NCBI RefSeq assembly: GCF_002858805.1
Contig: NZ_PJZI01000001.1
Span: forward strand, 124,001-188,000
Direction: 5' to 3'
Length of the DNA: 64,000 nt
Source: Chimaeribacter arupi
GTDB lineage: Bacteria > Pseudomonadota > Gammaproteobacteria > Enterobacterales > Enterobacteriaceae
This document shows, piece after piece, positions 55,314 through 64,000 of the stretch. The position numbers were made by a program, and so were the translations under genes. The stretch's first letter is position 1. The number at the start of each line of letters is the position of its first letter. Below the pieces are notes generated by a model. That model did no database searches, was not told the DNA's origin, and saw only the letters and a list, made by a program, of their open reading frames with translations.

Positions 55314-56798
55314 TTACGGCGTGACAGTCGCCGCAGCGTCGGCTTTCGCCTCTTCCACCGACGGCACCACCGCCGGGGCCGGCAGCATCACGCTGTTATA
55401 GGCATCCTGCAACGCCTGCACGCTCATCTCCGCTTCGCCTTTCGGCTGCATCAGCACCAGCGCCGGGTCAACCGACAGTTGCTGCTTCAGCTCCTGGTTC
55501 AGCAACGGCAGGCTGAGCGAAGTTAAAAATTCCTGGCGCAATTTCTGGTACAGCTCCGGCGCGATGTCCACCACCCCATTTTCCTGCGAACGCAGGCGCT
55601 GGGTAATCAGCACATCGGTGCTGGTGCGGGCATAGGTGGCGAACAGCTTGCTGAGTTGCTCGTTCTTCTGCGCCATCAGCGCATCAAACTCCTGCTGCGT
55701 CAGGCCGTTATCCCGCACTTTAGCCAGCGCAGTGACCAGCGCGGTAAAGTCCGGCAGCAGCGCGGCGTTCGGGGTTTCCATGCGGATGGCGCACTGGCTG
55801 CGCTGGTACTGCACCTGGCAGTCAAAGCCGAGGTTCATCGCCTTGGCCTTGCCGTTCAGTTGCTGTTGCAGGTGCATAAACAGCGCTTCACGCGCCAGAT
55901 CGCTGCGCCAGTAACGGCTGAGGGCCTGGGAATCGCGGATCGGTTGCCACGGCGCATCCCAGACCAGTGACAACCGATCCTGCGATAAGCTCTCGTTGAT
56001 CAGCGTGACCGCCTGTGACGGCAGCGGCGACAGGGTCGGCATCACCGGCGGTGTCTCGCGTTTGCCTTTCAGCCCGCCGAAGGTTTTGGTGATTTGCTCG
56101 CCGATGCTGCGGCTGTCCACATTGCCGACCACATAAAGGGTCATGGCGTCCGGTGTGTACCACTGGCGGTAGAATTTGTTCAGCTCGTCAATATTGACCG
56201 GCCGGTCAGGCCGCTGGCCGGGATCATGCGCCAGCAGCGTGGAGCCTTTCATGCGGTAGCGCCACCATGGGTCTTGTGCGTCTGCCGGCTGGGTGCCGAT
56301 CGGGTCCTGGAAGGCGTCCACCGCCGCCTGCACGGTCGGGGCGTCGGTGACCAGCGCGCCGCTGGCGTCAGACAGCCACGCCAGCGCCTCTTTCAACAGC
56401 TCCGGGCGGTTGTTGGGCAGGCTCAGGTTATACATGGTGTAGTCATACGACGAGATGGCCGGCGGCAACGGCCGGTCGTTGTCGATCGCCTGCTGCCACA
56501 AAGATTGAAGCTGGGGGGCGCTGAAACTCTGGCTGCGGATCAGTGCCAGGTGCGGCAACAGATGGGCAAAACCGGTTTGTTGCGCGCTTTCCACCAGCGA
56601 ACCGGCGCGTACGATCAGGCGCAGTTGAATACGGTCGGAGGGACGCTGCGGCGTGGCCAGCAGCTGCCAGGTGAACCCATTGTCCAGCTTACCCTGCTGC
56701 CAGGCAGGATCGGGTTGTAGTGCTTCAGCCTGCACGCTGCTGCCGGCGGCAACCAGCAGTAACCCACCAACTAAAAGACGAATTTTGGTGCCCTGCAT
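55314..56798 (-). CDS. yhjJ: YhjJ, periplasmic M16-family protein, probably inactive as a protease
   Basis: The 494-residue protein has a signal peptide (about 1-24, ending SVQA). It has the fold of an M16 (insulinase-like) peptidase with two half-domains, but the zinc motif HxxEH reads HLLPH in GFAHLLPHLAL, so the catalytic glutamate is gone. E. coli YhjJ also lacks it. Conserved blocks include YTPDAMTLYVVGNVDSRS. The role is unknown; a chaperone or scaffold function is only a guess. Confidence 0.92.
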   Translation of the reverse strand: MQGTKIRLLVGGLLLVAAGSSVQAEALQPDPAWQQGKLDNGFTWQLLATPQRPSDRIQLRLIVRAGSLVESAQQTGFAHLLPHLALIRSQSFSAPQLQSLWQQAIDNDRPLPPAISSYDYTMYNLSLPNNRPELLKEALAWLSDASGALVTDAPTVQAAVDAFQDPIGTQPADAQDPWWRYRMKGSTLLAHDPGQRPDRPVNIDELNKFYRQWYTPDAMTLYVVGNVDSRSIGEQITKTFGGLKGKRETPPVMPTLSPLPSQAVTLINESLSQDRLSLVWDAPWQPIRDSQALSRYWRSDLAREALFMHLQQQLNGKAKAMNLGFDCQVQYQRSQCAIRMETPNAALLPDFTALVTALAKVRDNGLTQQEFDALMAQKNEQLSKLFATYARTSTDVLITQRLRSQENGVVDIAPELYQKLRQEFLTSLSLPLLNQELKQQLSVDPALVLMQPKGEAEMSVQALQDAYNSVMLPAPAVVPSVEEAKADAAATVTP

Positions 56799-57011
56799 GT
56801 GAACCCCTACTTAAATAACAGTCCGATTTTTCTATTAGAATTCGTTCGTTCCATACTCCGGGAACGCAGCTCTGCCCTGTGCGTGTCAATCATGCGGAAA
56901 CGGGAGGTAACCCGTGTTTGACAGCGAACCCCTGCCGATGTCACCACGGAAAAGTGAAAAAAAGCGGCGATTTGAACATCAGCGGGCCAGGGGCGGCGGG
57001 GTATTATGAGG

Positions 57012-57048
57012 AAAAGCCACCGCTTACATCAAGTAAAGGGTGGCTTTT
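57012..57048. terminator. Hairpin after dctA
   Basis: AAAAGCCACC and GGTGGCTTTT form a perfect 10-bp stem with a 17-base loop, followed leftward by TTTTCC. It probably ends dctA. Confidence 0.6.
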
Positions 57049-57097
57049 AGCAGCAAACCGCGTGCAAGTGCGGCTTAATGCCGCGATAGTGGCGCGA

Positions 57098-58378
57098 TCA
57101 GGAAGAGGAGATCGCGCCGGGGGTGGATTTTTTGTCGTGTAACACGGTGTGCAGCTGTTTTTCGTTCAGCTGGCCAACCCGTTTTGCCACCACCACGGTA
57201 GCGACGCCGTTACCAATCAGGTTAGTCAGCGCACGCGCCTCAGACATAAAGCGGTCGATGCCCAGAATCAGCGCCAGCCCGGTCACCGGCAGGTGGCCTA
57301 CGGCAGAGAGCGTCGCTGCCAGCACGATAAAGCCGCTGCCGGTCACCCCGGCGGCTCCTTTTGAAGAGAGCAGCAACACCACCAGCAGGGTTATCTGGTG
57401 CCAGATGTCCATGTGCGAGTTGGTGGCCTGCGCGATAAACACTGCCGCCATCGTCAGGTAAATGGAGGTGCCGTCGAGGTTGAACGAGTACCCGGTCGGG
57501 ATAACCAGCCCCACCACCGATTTCTGGCACCCGAGCCGCTCCATTTTGTCCAGCATCCGCGGCAGTGCCGACTCAGACGAGGAGGTGCCGAGCACAATCA
57601 GCAGTTCTTCTTTGATGTAGTTGATAAAGCGGAAAATGCTGAAGCCGGTCACGCGGGCAATCAGCCCCAGAACCACAATCACGAACAGCACGCAGGTCAG
57701 GTAGAAGCAGAGGATTAGCTGGCCGAGCTGCACCAGTGAGCCGACGCCATATTTGCCGATGGTGAAGGCCATCGCCCCGAATGCCCCCAGCGGCGCCAGG
57801 CGCATGATCATATTGATGATGCCGAAAATGACCTTCGAGAAGCTCTCAATCATATTGAACATCAGCTGGCCTTTGTCGCCCAGCCGGTGCAGCGCAAAGC
57901 CGAACAGCACCGCAAACAGCAGCACCTGCAAAATATTGCCGCTGGCGAATGCGCCGATCACGCTGGCAGGGATGACGTCCAGCAGGAACGGGATGATGCC
58001 CTGCTGCTGCGCCTGTTCGGCATAGATCGCCACGGATTTGGCATCCAGCGTGGCCGGGTCGATGTTCATGCCGACACCCGGCTCCACCACGTTCACAATC
58101 ACCAGCCCGATAATCAGCGCCAGCGTACTCACCACCTCAAAATAGAGCAGCGCAATGGCCCCGGTCCGCCCGACCGCCTTCATGCTTTCCATGCCGGCGA
58201 TACCGGTCACCACGGTACAGAAAATCACCGGGGCGATAATCATCTTAATCAGTTTGACGAAACCGTCACCCAGCGGCTTCATCTGCGCCCCCAGCTCCGG
58301 ATAGAAATGACCGAGCAACACCCCAATGGTGATCGCGGTTAATACCTGAAAATAGAGGCTCTTAAACAACTTTTTCAT
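57098..58378 (-). CDS. dctA: DctA, C4-dicarboxylate:cation symporter
   Basis: The 426-residue inner-membrane protein imports succinate, fumarate and malate. Family motifs include [13 protein letters not shown] (re-entrant serine loop) and [15 protein letters not shown]. Its length equals that of E. coli DctA within two residues. ATG 58378 ([13 protein letters not shown]) has AGGATATC upstream; a longer in-frame start at 58486 is rejected. It stands between yhjJ and the PDE gene as in E. coli. Confidence 0.97.
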   Translation of the reverse strand: MKKLFKSLYFQVLTAITIGVLLGHFYPELGAQMKPLGDGFVKLIKMIIAPVIFCTVVTGIAGMESMKAVGRTGAIALLYFEVVSTLALIIGLVIVNVVEPGVGMNIDPATLDAKSVAIYAEQAQQQGIIPFLLDVIPASVIGAFASGNILQVLLFAVLFGFALHRLGDKGQLMFNMIESFSKVIFGIINMIMRLAPLGAFGAMAFTIGKYGVGSLVQLGQLILCFYLTCVLFVIVVLGLIARVTGFSIFRFINYIKEELLIVLGTSSSESALPRMLDKMERLGCQKSVVGLVIPTGYSFNLDGTSIYLTMAAVFIAQATNSHMDIWHQITLLVVLLLSSKGAAGVTGSGFIVLAATLSAVGHLPVTGLALILGIDRFMSEARALTNLIGNGVATVVVAKRVGQLNEKQLHTVLHDKKSTPGAISSS

Positions 58379-58558
58379 GATCGATATCCTGTGCTGGAGA
58401 GGACCGCTACCCGCCATCCAAACGGGCATGACAGCAGGGGCGAAAGTAACACCAAGACAACATCTTGGAAATGCCTTGTCTCCCATTGCAACAAATGTTC
58501 ATGACAAAATATGAGCTGAATCGATTCAATGAAAAAATGAGGGGAATGAATGCGGAGC

Positions 58559-58581
58559 AGGCCGGGCAATACGCCCGGCCT
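58559..58581. repeat. Inverted repeat after hmsP
   Basis: AGGCCGGGC and GCCCGGCCT are exact complements with a 5-base loop, just beyond the hmsP stop. There is no T-run, so a rho-independent role is doubtful. Confidence 0.5.
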
Positions 58582-58590
58582 GAAAAGGTG

Positions 58591-60636
58591 TCAGCGGCCC
58601 GTCTCCTCCGGCAGCAGGCCGGCCGGCGGCAAGCCCTGGCGCAGGAGCGTTTCAAACGCGTTACGCGGCATCGGCCGGGCAAACAGGTACCCTTGCGCCA
58701 TCGGAATATCGTGGTCTTTCAGCCACTGGTATTGGGCCGCGTTTTCGACCCCTTCCGCAATAATGCTGATGTTCATGGCCCCGGCGATCGAGCTGACAAT
58801 CCGTACCATCAGGTCATCGCCCGGCAGGCTGCTGATAAAGCTGCGGTCAATTTTAATGATATTGATTGGCAGGCCGCGCAGGCGGTTCAGGTAATTGAGG
58901 CTCGAATAGCCCATGCCGAAATCATCCAGCGCCACCGATACGCCGGAATGGTGCAATTCACTGAGCAACTTCAGCGCGCGGTCAAGATCGTCGATGCGGG
59001 CAGTTTCGGTAATCTCCAGCACCAGCATCCCCGGTTTGATCTGGTAACGGCTGAGCAGCGTTTTCAGCTCCAGCAGGAAGTTACGCTGCTGAATCTGCAC
59101 CCCGGACAGGTTTACCGACAGCGGAATGGTGATCCCGTCGCGCTGCCAGTCCGCCAGGATGCGGCAACTCTGCTCCAGCACCCAGTAACCCAGCGGCACA
59201 ATCAGGCCGATCTCTTCCGCAAACGGGATGAACTCCGCATCCAGGCTGTAATTGCCGTCCGGCATCCGGCGGCGCAACAGCGCCTCGGCCCCGACAATCC
59301 GGTTATTTTTCAGGTCAATCTGCGGCTGGAGGAACAGGGTGAATTCGTTGTGCTCCAGCGCCTGCAACGTATCGCTCTCCTGCGTCAGCCGCTGCTGGGT
59401 TTTGCGCGTCAGTTCCGGGTCAAAGAACAGGATCTGGTTTTTGCCCTGATGGTGGGCAGACACCAGCGCCGAGCGGGCATTCAGGATCAGCGCCTCTGCC
59501 CCCAGGTTGCCGTCACCGGCATAATGGGCGATGCCGATACTGGCGACCGGGCGCACCGTCAGCTCACCCTCGGTCAACGGCGCATTGACCGCCGCCATCA
59601 CTTCACGCGCCAGCCGCATCGCCTGGAACGGCCGCTCGGCATCGCGCGCCAGCACAATAAACTCATGCGGGCCGGGCTGGCCCAGCTCATCATTGTCAGA
59701 GAGCGCGCTGCAGATGCGGCCCACCACCGTCTGCAACATCGCGTTGCGCTGGGCCTCGCTCAGCACCCCGGCCGCTTCCTGTAACGTCTCCACATCGATC
59801 AGCAACAGGTTGAAGCGCGCCGGGCGCGGCTGGAAACGCAGGTACTGCGCCAGCAGCTCGGTAAACAGGGAGTCATTCGGCAGCGCCGTCACCGGGTGGC
59901 GCGGCCACTCGCGCGGGTTTTCACCAAAGCGCCGCGCCAGCAACTGCTGGTTCCGGTTGTAGTGGCGCGCCAGCATCCCCAGCTCGTCATCTTTATGCAG
60001 CGGCGACACCTTCAGCTGATGGTGCAGGATCTGCCCCTCTTCCAGTGCGTCCAGCTCGCGCGCGATATGGCGCAACGGGTGCACCATCAGCCGGTTCATG
60101 CACCAGCTCACCGCCACGGAGAGCACCAGCGCCATCAGCAAATAGGTGGCGAGCAGGGTAATCATGATGCTGCGGATCTGCTGGTAGAGCCGCCAGGAGT
60201 CCGCCTGCAACACCAGGTAGGCCAGCGGTTTGGGGTGGGCGGGCATCCGTTCCAGCGTATAGAGCGGCACACTGATGCGCACCGGCAGGTCAAACACGCT
60301 GGAGATAATGCCCGGCACCGGCCGTTCCGGCGGGAAATCGCCGTGCAGCACCTGGATATCATTCGGCAGCACCACGTTGGCGCGCGTCACAATGCCGAGC
60401 GGCTTAAAGGTATTCAGCAACGCATGTGCCTGCGGCAGGTCAACATTCAGCACGGCCTCCGCCAGCGGCTGGCGGATGGAATGGGCAACCTGTTCCATTT
60501 GCTGGGCGTAATCTTCCCGGCGCTGCTGCGCCAGGTGAAACAGCTGGATGGTGATAAAGATGCAGAGCGTTACCAGCGTTACACCGGATACCGCTGCCAT
60601 CTGCTTAATCGTTAACGAACGTCTGACCCGCAACAT
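58591..60636 (-). CDS. hmsP: HmsP / PdeK-like membrane c-di-GMP phosphodiesterase (degenerate GGDEF, intact EAL)
   Basis: The 681-residue protein has an N-terminal membrane helix (about 13-34), a periplasmic sensor region, a second helix (about 155-178) and a HAMP segment. A degenerate GGDEF domain reads QPGPHEF near 320-326. The EAL domain has Glu451 in GAEALLRR, with NLSG, LEITE, LDDFGMG, IKIDRSF and IIAEGVE following. It should break down c-di-GMP but not make it. In Yersinia HmsP limits biofilm. Divergent placement from the cellulose operon suggests local control of cellulose synthesis. Confidence 0.92.
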   Translation of the reverse strand: MLRVRRSLTIKQMAAVSGVTLVTLCIFITIQLFHLAQQRREDYAQQMEQVAHSIRQPLAEAVLNVDLPQAHALLNTFKPLGIVTRANVVLPNDIQVLHGDFPPERPVPGIISSVFDLPVRISVPLYTLERMPAHPKPLAYLVLQADSWRLYQQIRSIMITLLATYLLMALVLSVAVSWCMNRLMVHPLRHIARELDALEEGQILHHQLKVSPLHKDDELGMLARHYNRNQQLLARRFGENPREWPRHPVTALPNDSLFTELLAQYLRFQPRPARFNLLLIDVETLQEAAGVLSEAQRNAMLQTVVGRICSALSDNDELGQPGPHEFIVLARDAERPFQAMRLAREVMAAVNAPLTEGELTVRPVASIGIAHYAGDGNLGAEALILNARSALVSAHHQGKNQILFFDPELTRKTQQRLTQESDTLQALEHNEFTLFLQPQIDLKNNRIVGAEALLRRRMPDGNYSLDAEFIPFAEEIGLIVPLGYWVLEQSCRILADWQRDGITIPLSVNLSGVQIQQRNFLLELKTLLSRYQIKPGMLVLEITETARIDDLDRALKLLSELHHSGVSVALDDFGMGYSSLNYLNRLRGLPINIIKIDRSFISSLPGDDLMVRIVSSIAGAMNISIIAEGVENAAQYQWLKDHDIPMAQGYLFARPMPRNAFETLLRQGLPPAGLLPEETGR

Positions 60637-61400
60637 ACGTCTCCGTCACACACTGGGATCGGCCACCGGCGCGCGCCCGTGGCTGGAAAGAGTTGAGAAC
60701 TGCGTCCGGCGCGGAAGTGTCTCACGCGGCATCATTGCCTGTTCATCATGTTTTTTGGCCGTCACATCGGAGGTCAACCCCTCCGGCACGGTTCCTCATG
60801 GTAATACGTGATCCGCGTTGGTAACAAACAGTTAAATTCATTACCAAAACCAGGGCGGCCCGGACAACCGGCTCAGCGGCCGCCGCCGCACGCCCCAGTA
60901 TACGGATTTCCCCCCCGCAACGGCCCTGCGGCCGTGATATTCAGCAGGAAAAAGCCGGTTTTCATCCTTATCCTAGCCTAAAGCGGCCCAATTCCCCCTT
61001 TTTCAGTGCCCCACCGCCCGCGGCCCCCTGCCGCCTGCGGCTGACGGTGGTCGGATGATCACGCTAAAACATTAAAAATATTTATAAAATTCACTACATC
61101 AATATGGGATAAACAGAGCTTTCCGCTGGCAGTAATTTAATGATTCATTTAGGCAAGTATGAAAAAATCCTAATAGGATTTACCTCAGAACAAAACACTA
61201 ACGCACTCTTCAGGCGCTGTTTTTTCTGCTTAATCGCTGCACTATTAATCTGTTTAGGAATTGATATATTAGGCACGCTCCAGCAACGGGGGGCTGCGAC
61301 GTCACCTGAACATCCTTTCCTGTAAGGAATGCCGGCACGATTGACTGCGGCTTTTTGCGTCTTTATCCCCGGCATTGACCCCATCGTATAGGCCGCCCTG
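60637..61400. promoter_or_regulatory. Long region between hmsP and bcsO
   Basis: A 764-bp stretch. The hmsP side (60650-61030) is GC-rich with no credible frame. From about 61060 to 61340 it becomes markedly AT-rich and contains a small frame (61140-61325), a 7-bp hairpin (AAATCCT-AAT-AGGATTT at 61165-61181) and probably the bcs promoter. Unlike E. coli, there is no bcsEFG divergent from the synthase operon here. Confidence 0.45.
61140..61325 (+). CDS. Possible 61-residue small membrane protein, unknown
   Basis: ATG 61140 opens a frame with one predicted membrane helix (CFFCLIAALLICLGIDILG, about residues 27-45) flanked by polar ends. Base composition is AT-rich unlike its neighbours. The ribosome site is weak. 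It lies 75 bp before bcsO and reads the same way, so it could be a small accessory gene or part of the bcs leader. I do not recognise it. Confidence 0.3.
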   Translation: MIHLGKYEKILIGFTSEQNTNALFRRCFFCLIAALLICLGIDILGTLQQRGAATSPEHPFL

Positions 61401-61868
61401 ATGAATAAGTACGACGATATAAAACGCTTCAAAGAAAAAACCCATATGGAAGGGATTGATTACAAGGAAATTTCTGACAGCAGCCAGGAGGGCGCGCAAC
61501 AGAACTGGGCGATCCTGCGCCAGTTGTCCGCGACGGCAGAGGCCCCCGGCGCCCTGGGCAGCAGCCAGCGCACGGTGCAACCGGCCCCGACGCCGGTGTC
61601 AGACCGCGAGTTCGCCACTGACAGCCTGCTCAGCACCCTGAGCGACATGCTGCCGGCGGTCCCGGCCGTTGCCCCGGCCGCACCCCACACCGCCTCACCG
61701 GCCCCGGCGGCGGTATCGCCTGCGCAGCCCGCCGCTGCGCCCCCGGCCCCTGAGGCGGCGCGTTACACCTCGCTGTTCCGGCCCAAACCCGTTGCCCAAC
61801 CGGCGGCGGACAGCCGCCGTGACACACCGCTTCAACCCCTGTTAGAGATGATTGCCTCATGCCGTTAG
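61401..61868 (+). CDS. bcsO: BcsO, proline-rich cellulose biosynthesis accessory protein
   Basis: The 155-residue protein has a conserved N-terminus (MNKYDDIKRFKEKTH, then IDYKEIS), a long Pro/Ala-rich middle (about 85-130) and a conserved C-terminus (QPLLEMIASCR). This three-part layout is that of the BcsO proteins found ahead of bcsQ in Enterobacter- and Serratia-type cellulose operons. BcsR-type E. coli operons lack it. The function is unknown, perhaps assembly of the synthase complex. It overlaps the bcsQ start by 10 bp, so the two are coupled. Confidence 0.82.
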   Translation: MNKYDDIKRFKEKTHMEGIDYKEISDSSQEGAQQNWAILRQLSATAEAPGALGSSQRTVQPAPTPVSDREFATDSLLSTLSDMLPAVPAVAPAAPHTASPAPAAVSPAQPAAAPPAPEAARYTSLFRPKPVAQPAADSRRDTPLQPLLEMIASCR

Positions 61869-62665
61869 TCTGTGTCTGCTCGCCCAAAGGGGGCGTCGGC
61901 AAAACCACCCTGACCGCCAATCTTGCTTATGCGCTGGCGCGCAGCGGCAGCAAAGTGCTGGTGATTGATTTCGATGTGCAGAACGCCCTGCGGCTGCATT
62001 TTGGCGTGCCGGTCTCTGACGGGCGCGGCTTTGTGGCGGAAGCGGCAGACGCCTCCGACTGGAGCCAGTTCATCCTCAAGGCCGGTTCCAATACTTTTGT
62101 GCTGCCATATGGTGACGTGGAAGAGGCGCAGCGCCTCGCCTTTGAGCAGCAGCTCACCACCGATCCGCACTTCCTCGCGCGCGGCCTGCAGTCGGTGCTG
62201 AACTACCCCGGCCTGGTGATTCTGGCGGACTTCCCGCCCGGCCCCAGCCCGGCGCTGAAAGCCATGAAAACCCTGGCGGACCTGCACCTGGTGGTGATGC
62301 TGGCAGACACCGCCTCGCTGTCGCTGCTGCCGCAGATGGAAAACCACAAGATGATCGGCAGCGCGCTGAACGACAAACAGGGCGACTACTACGTCATCAA
62401 CCAGATCGACATGCGCCGCACCCTGAGCCGCGACGTCACCCAATTTTTTGAGCAACGCCTGGGTGACCGCCTGCTCGGCACCGTCCACCGTGACGAGTGC
62501 GTGCCGGAGGCCAACGCCTCCCAGCGGGCAATCATCGATTTCAGCCCGGTCTCTGCCGCGGCCTTCGACATTGAGCTGGTCAGCAAAAAAGTGGCGGCCA
62601 TCCTGGGCATCAACGTTGGCGATGGTGAATTCCACGCGTCGATCACCCCTCCCCACACTTACTGA
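61859..62665 (+). CDS. bcsQ: BcsQ, MinD-like ATPase of cellulose synthesis
   Basis: The 268-residue ParA/MinD-family ATPase has the deviant Walker A motif SPKGGVGKTTLTANLAYA with Lys10 and Lys15. VLVIDFDVQNALRLHFG and LVILADFPPGPSP mark the switch regions. In E. coli BcsQ is needed for cellulose production and polar location of the synthase. The frame is intact, unlike E. coli K-12 where bcsQ carries a stop codon. Start overlaps bcsO; bcsA begins 18 bp after the stop. Confidence 0.95.
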   Translation: MPLVCVCSPKGGVGKTTLTANLAYALARSGSKVLVIDFDVQNALRLHFGVPVSDGRGFVAEAADASDWSQFILKAGSNTFVLPYGDVEEAQRLAFEQQLTTDPHFLARGLQSVLNYPGLVILADFPPGPSPALKAMKTLADLHLVVMLADTASLSLLPQMENHKMIGSALNDKQGDYYVINQIDMRRTLSRDVTQFFEQRLGDRLLGTVHRDECVPEANASQRAIIDFSPVSAAAFDIELVSKKVAAILGINVGDGEFHASITPPHTY

Positions 62666-62683
62666 CAGCGATCCCCTGACGTC

Positions 62684-64000
62684 ATGAACAAACTCCTGTT
62701 TTCCCTGCTGCTGCTCCTGCTGCTGCCGGTGGCCCTGCTGGTCATCGTCACGCCGCTCGACAGCGAAAAGCAGTATATTTTCGGCCTGATCGGCATCGCG
62801 ATGCTGTTCCTGCTCGGCCTGAGCAAAAGCAAAAAAGTCAGTGTGATCATGGTGGTGATGTCGATCCTGATGTCCACCCGCTACATCTACTGGCGCGCGA
62901 CCGAGACGCTGCACTTTAACTCCACCATTGAGGCGGTGCTCGGCACCGGCCTGTTTGCGGCAGAGCTGTATGTCTGGGTGATCCTGCTGCTCGGCTACCT
63001 GCAAACCACCTGGCCGCTGAAACGCACCATTGAACCCCTGCCGGACGACATGAGCCTGTGGCCGACGGTGGACATCTATGTGCCGAGCTACAACGAAAGC
63101 CTCGACGTGGTGCGCGACACGGTGCTGGCGGCGCAATGCATCGACTACCCGAAAGACAAGCTGAAAATCTACGTGCTGGATGACGGCAAACGTGATGAGT
63201 TCGCGGTGTTCGCCGCCGATGCGGGCGTCGGCTATATCACCCGTAATGACAACCGCCACGCCAAAGCCGGCAACCTGAACCACGCGCTGACGCTGACCAA
63301 AGGTGAGCTGATCTGCATCTTTGACTGCGACCACGTTGCCACCCGCGCTTTCCTGCAGGCCACCGTCGGCAGCTTCCTGAAAGAGGAGCGGCTGGCGCTG
63401 CTCCAGACGCCGCACTACTTCTACTCGCCCGATCCGTTTGAGCGCAACCTGTCAGCGGCGCGCCATATCCCGAATGAGGGCGCACTGTTCTACGGCCCGG
63501 TGCAGCAGGGCAATGACAACTGGAACGCGACGTTCTTCTGCGGCTCCTGCGCGGTGATCCGCCGTGTGGCGCTGGAAGAAATCGGCGGCTTTGCGGTGGA
63601 AACGGTGACTGAAGATGCGCATACCGCGCTGAAAATGCAGCGCCTGGGCTGGAACTCCGCGTTTCTGGCGTTGCCGCTGGCCGCCGGGCTGGCGACAGAG
63701 CGCCTCGGCCTGCATGTTATCCAGCGTACCCGCTGGGCGCGCGGCATGACGCAGATTTTCCGCGTCGATAACCCGCTGTTCGGCCGCGGGCTGAGCTGGC
63801 CGCAACGCCTTTGCTACCTCAACGCTATGCTGCATTTCCAGTACGGCCTGCCGCGGGTGATCTTCCTCACCGCACCGATGGCCTACCTGCTGTTTAACCA
63901 GAACATTATCTCCTCGTCGGCGACGATGATTTTCGCCTACATGCTGCCGCACCTGCTGATGTCGGTGTATATCAACTCACGGATGAACGGCCGCTACCGT
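62684..64000 (+). CDS. bcsA: BcsA, cellulose synthase catalytic subunit (3' end outside window)
   Basis: The first 439 residues of the c-di-GMP-activated GT2 synthase are here; the family is near 700-870 residues, so the PilZ domain lies beyond the right edge. N-terminal membrane helices precede the GT domain. Catalytic motifs are intact: DDG (Asp166-Asp167), DCD (Asp214, Asp216), TED (309-311) and QRTRW (Gln347, Arg350, Trp351). It polymerises UDP-glucose into cellulose and moves the chain through the membrane. The frame stays open to the window end. Confidence 0.96.
   Translation, partial: MNKLLFSLLLLLLLPVALLVIVTPLDSEKQYIFGLIGIAMLFLLGLSKSKKVSVIMVVMSILMSTRYIYWRATETLHFNSTIEAVLGTGLFAAELYVWVILLLGYLQTTWPLKRTIEPLPDDMSLWPTVDIYVPSYNESLDVVRDTVLAAQCIDYPKDKLKIYVLDDGKRDEFAVFAADAGVGYITRNDNRHAKAGNLNHALTLTKGELICIFDCDHVATRAFLQATVGSFLKEERLALLQTPHYFYSPDPFERNLSAARHIPNEGALFYGPVQQGNDNWNATFFCGSCAVIRRVALEEIGGFAVETVTEDAHTALKMQRLGWNSAFLALPLAAGLATERLGLHVIQRTRWARGMTQIFRVDNPLFGRGLSWPQRLCYLNAMLHFQYGLPRVIFLTAPMAYLLFNQNIISSSATMIFAYMLPHLLMSVYINSRMNGRYR

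Noticed and set aside
58465-59784. Plus-strand open frame opposite hmsP
   Set aside because: Antisense shadow; the minus frame carries the HAMP-GGDEF-EAL domains.
61865-63415. Minus-strand open frame (516 codons) opposite bcsQ and bcsA
   Set aside because: Composition is Gln/His/Arg-rich and without motifs; both plus-strand genes have intact catalytic motifs.
1-64000. tRNA, rRNA, insertion sequences, integrases, prophage
   Set aside because: No transposase or integrase reading frame, no tRNA-like cloverleaf and no rRNA segment were seen by eye; small tRNA genes would still be best excluded with a dedicated scan.

Overview
The window is about 64 kb of a GC-rich enterobacterial chromosome. 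Gene order from about 21.9 kb onward follows the Escherichia coli 78-79 min region: yhiN-pitA-uspB-uspA, rsmJ-prlC, rlmJ, gor, then yhjD-yhjE, yhjG-pdeH(yhjH)-kdgK-yhjJ-dctA-pdeK/hmsP and the bcs cellulose genes. Several things present here are absent from that E. coli segment: an inositol regulon, a three-subunit sugar-acid dehydrogenase, a MerR/MlrA-like regulator, a YojI-type exporter, a catecholate uptake locus, and a BcsO protein. My inference is a member of the Yersiniaceae or a close relative (Serratia-like). The genus is not proven by anything I can see. There are no rRNA or tRNA genes, insertion sequences, prophage or CRISPR arrays.

Region 1 (1-9.9 kb) is a myo-inositol catabolic regulon. 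It holds iolD (cut by the window start), an iolC-DUF2090 fusion, an RpiR-type regulator (iolR), iolB, iolA, a sugar-porter-family transporter and iolI. Together they import inositol and take the ring-derived intermediates to acetyl-CoA and the three-carbon semialdehyde product. iolG and iolE are not in the window and may lie to the left. The iolC/iolD, iolR, iolA and transporter promoter regions share ATTTCAT-type motifs that I propose as IolR operators.

Region 2 (10-21.9 kb) is accessory metabolism. It has an HSL-type esterase, a zinc-less MDR reductase and a GudP-type hexarate transporter. Next comes a PadR regulator / tannase / siderophore-interacting (ferric reductase) group. It ends with a periplasmic gluconate or 2-ketogluconate dehydrogenase operon (small Tat subunit, GMC flavoprotein, triheme cytochrome c) behind a consensus CRP site.

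Region 3 (21.9-35.9 kb) is core: yhiN, pitA, uspB, uspA, a MlrA-like MerR regulator, rsmJ, prlC, yojI, rlmJ, rnz/rbn and gor. Region 4 (35.9-42.2 kb) is a divergent Fur-box-controlled catecholate siderophore system: ATPase, two permeases, a binding lipoprotein and a FepA-like TonB receptor. Region 5 (42.2-46.5 kb) has an orphan Hcp-like protein, arsC, mqo and a secreted alpha/beta hydrolase.

Region 6 (46.7-64 kb) is the yhj-bcs block. The genes suggest a c-di-GMP module. pdeH is read from an excellent sigma-28 promoter, which ties it to motility. HmsP, with a degenerate GGDEF and an intact EAL domain, is divergent from bcsO-bcsQ-bcsA; bcsA runs off the window. kdgK has a near-consensus KdgR box. 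Between cdh and yhjG lies a compact, terminator-bounded unit that may encode a 42-residue peptide behind a long structured leader. It is the least explained element in the window.
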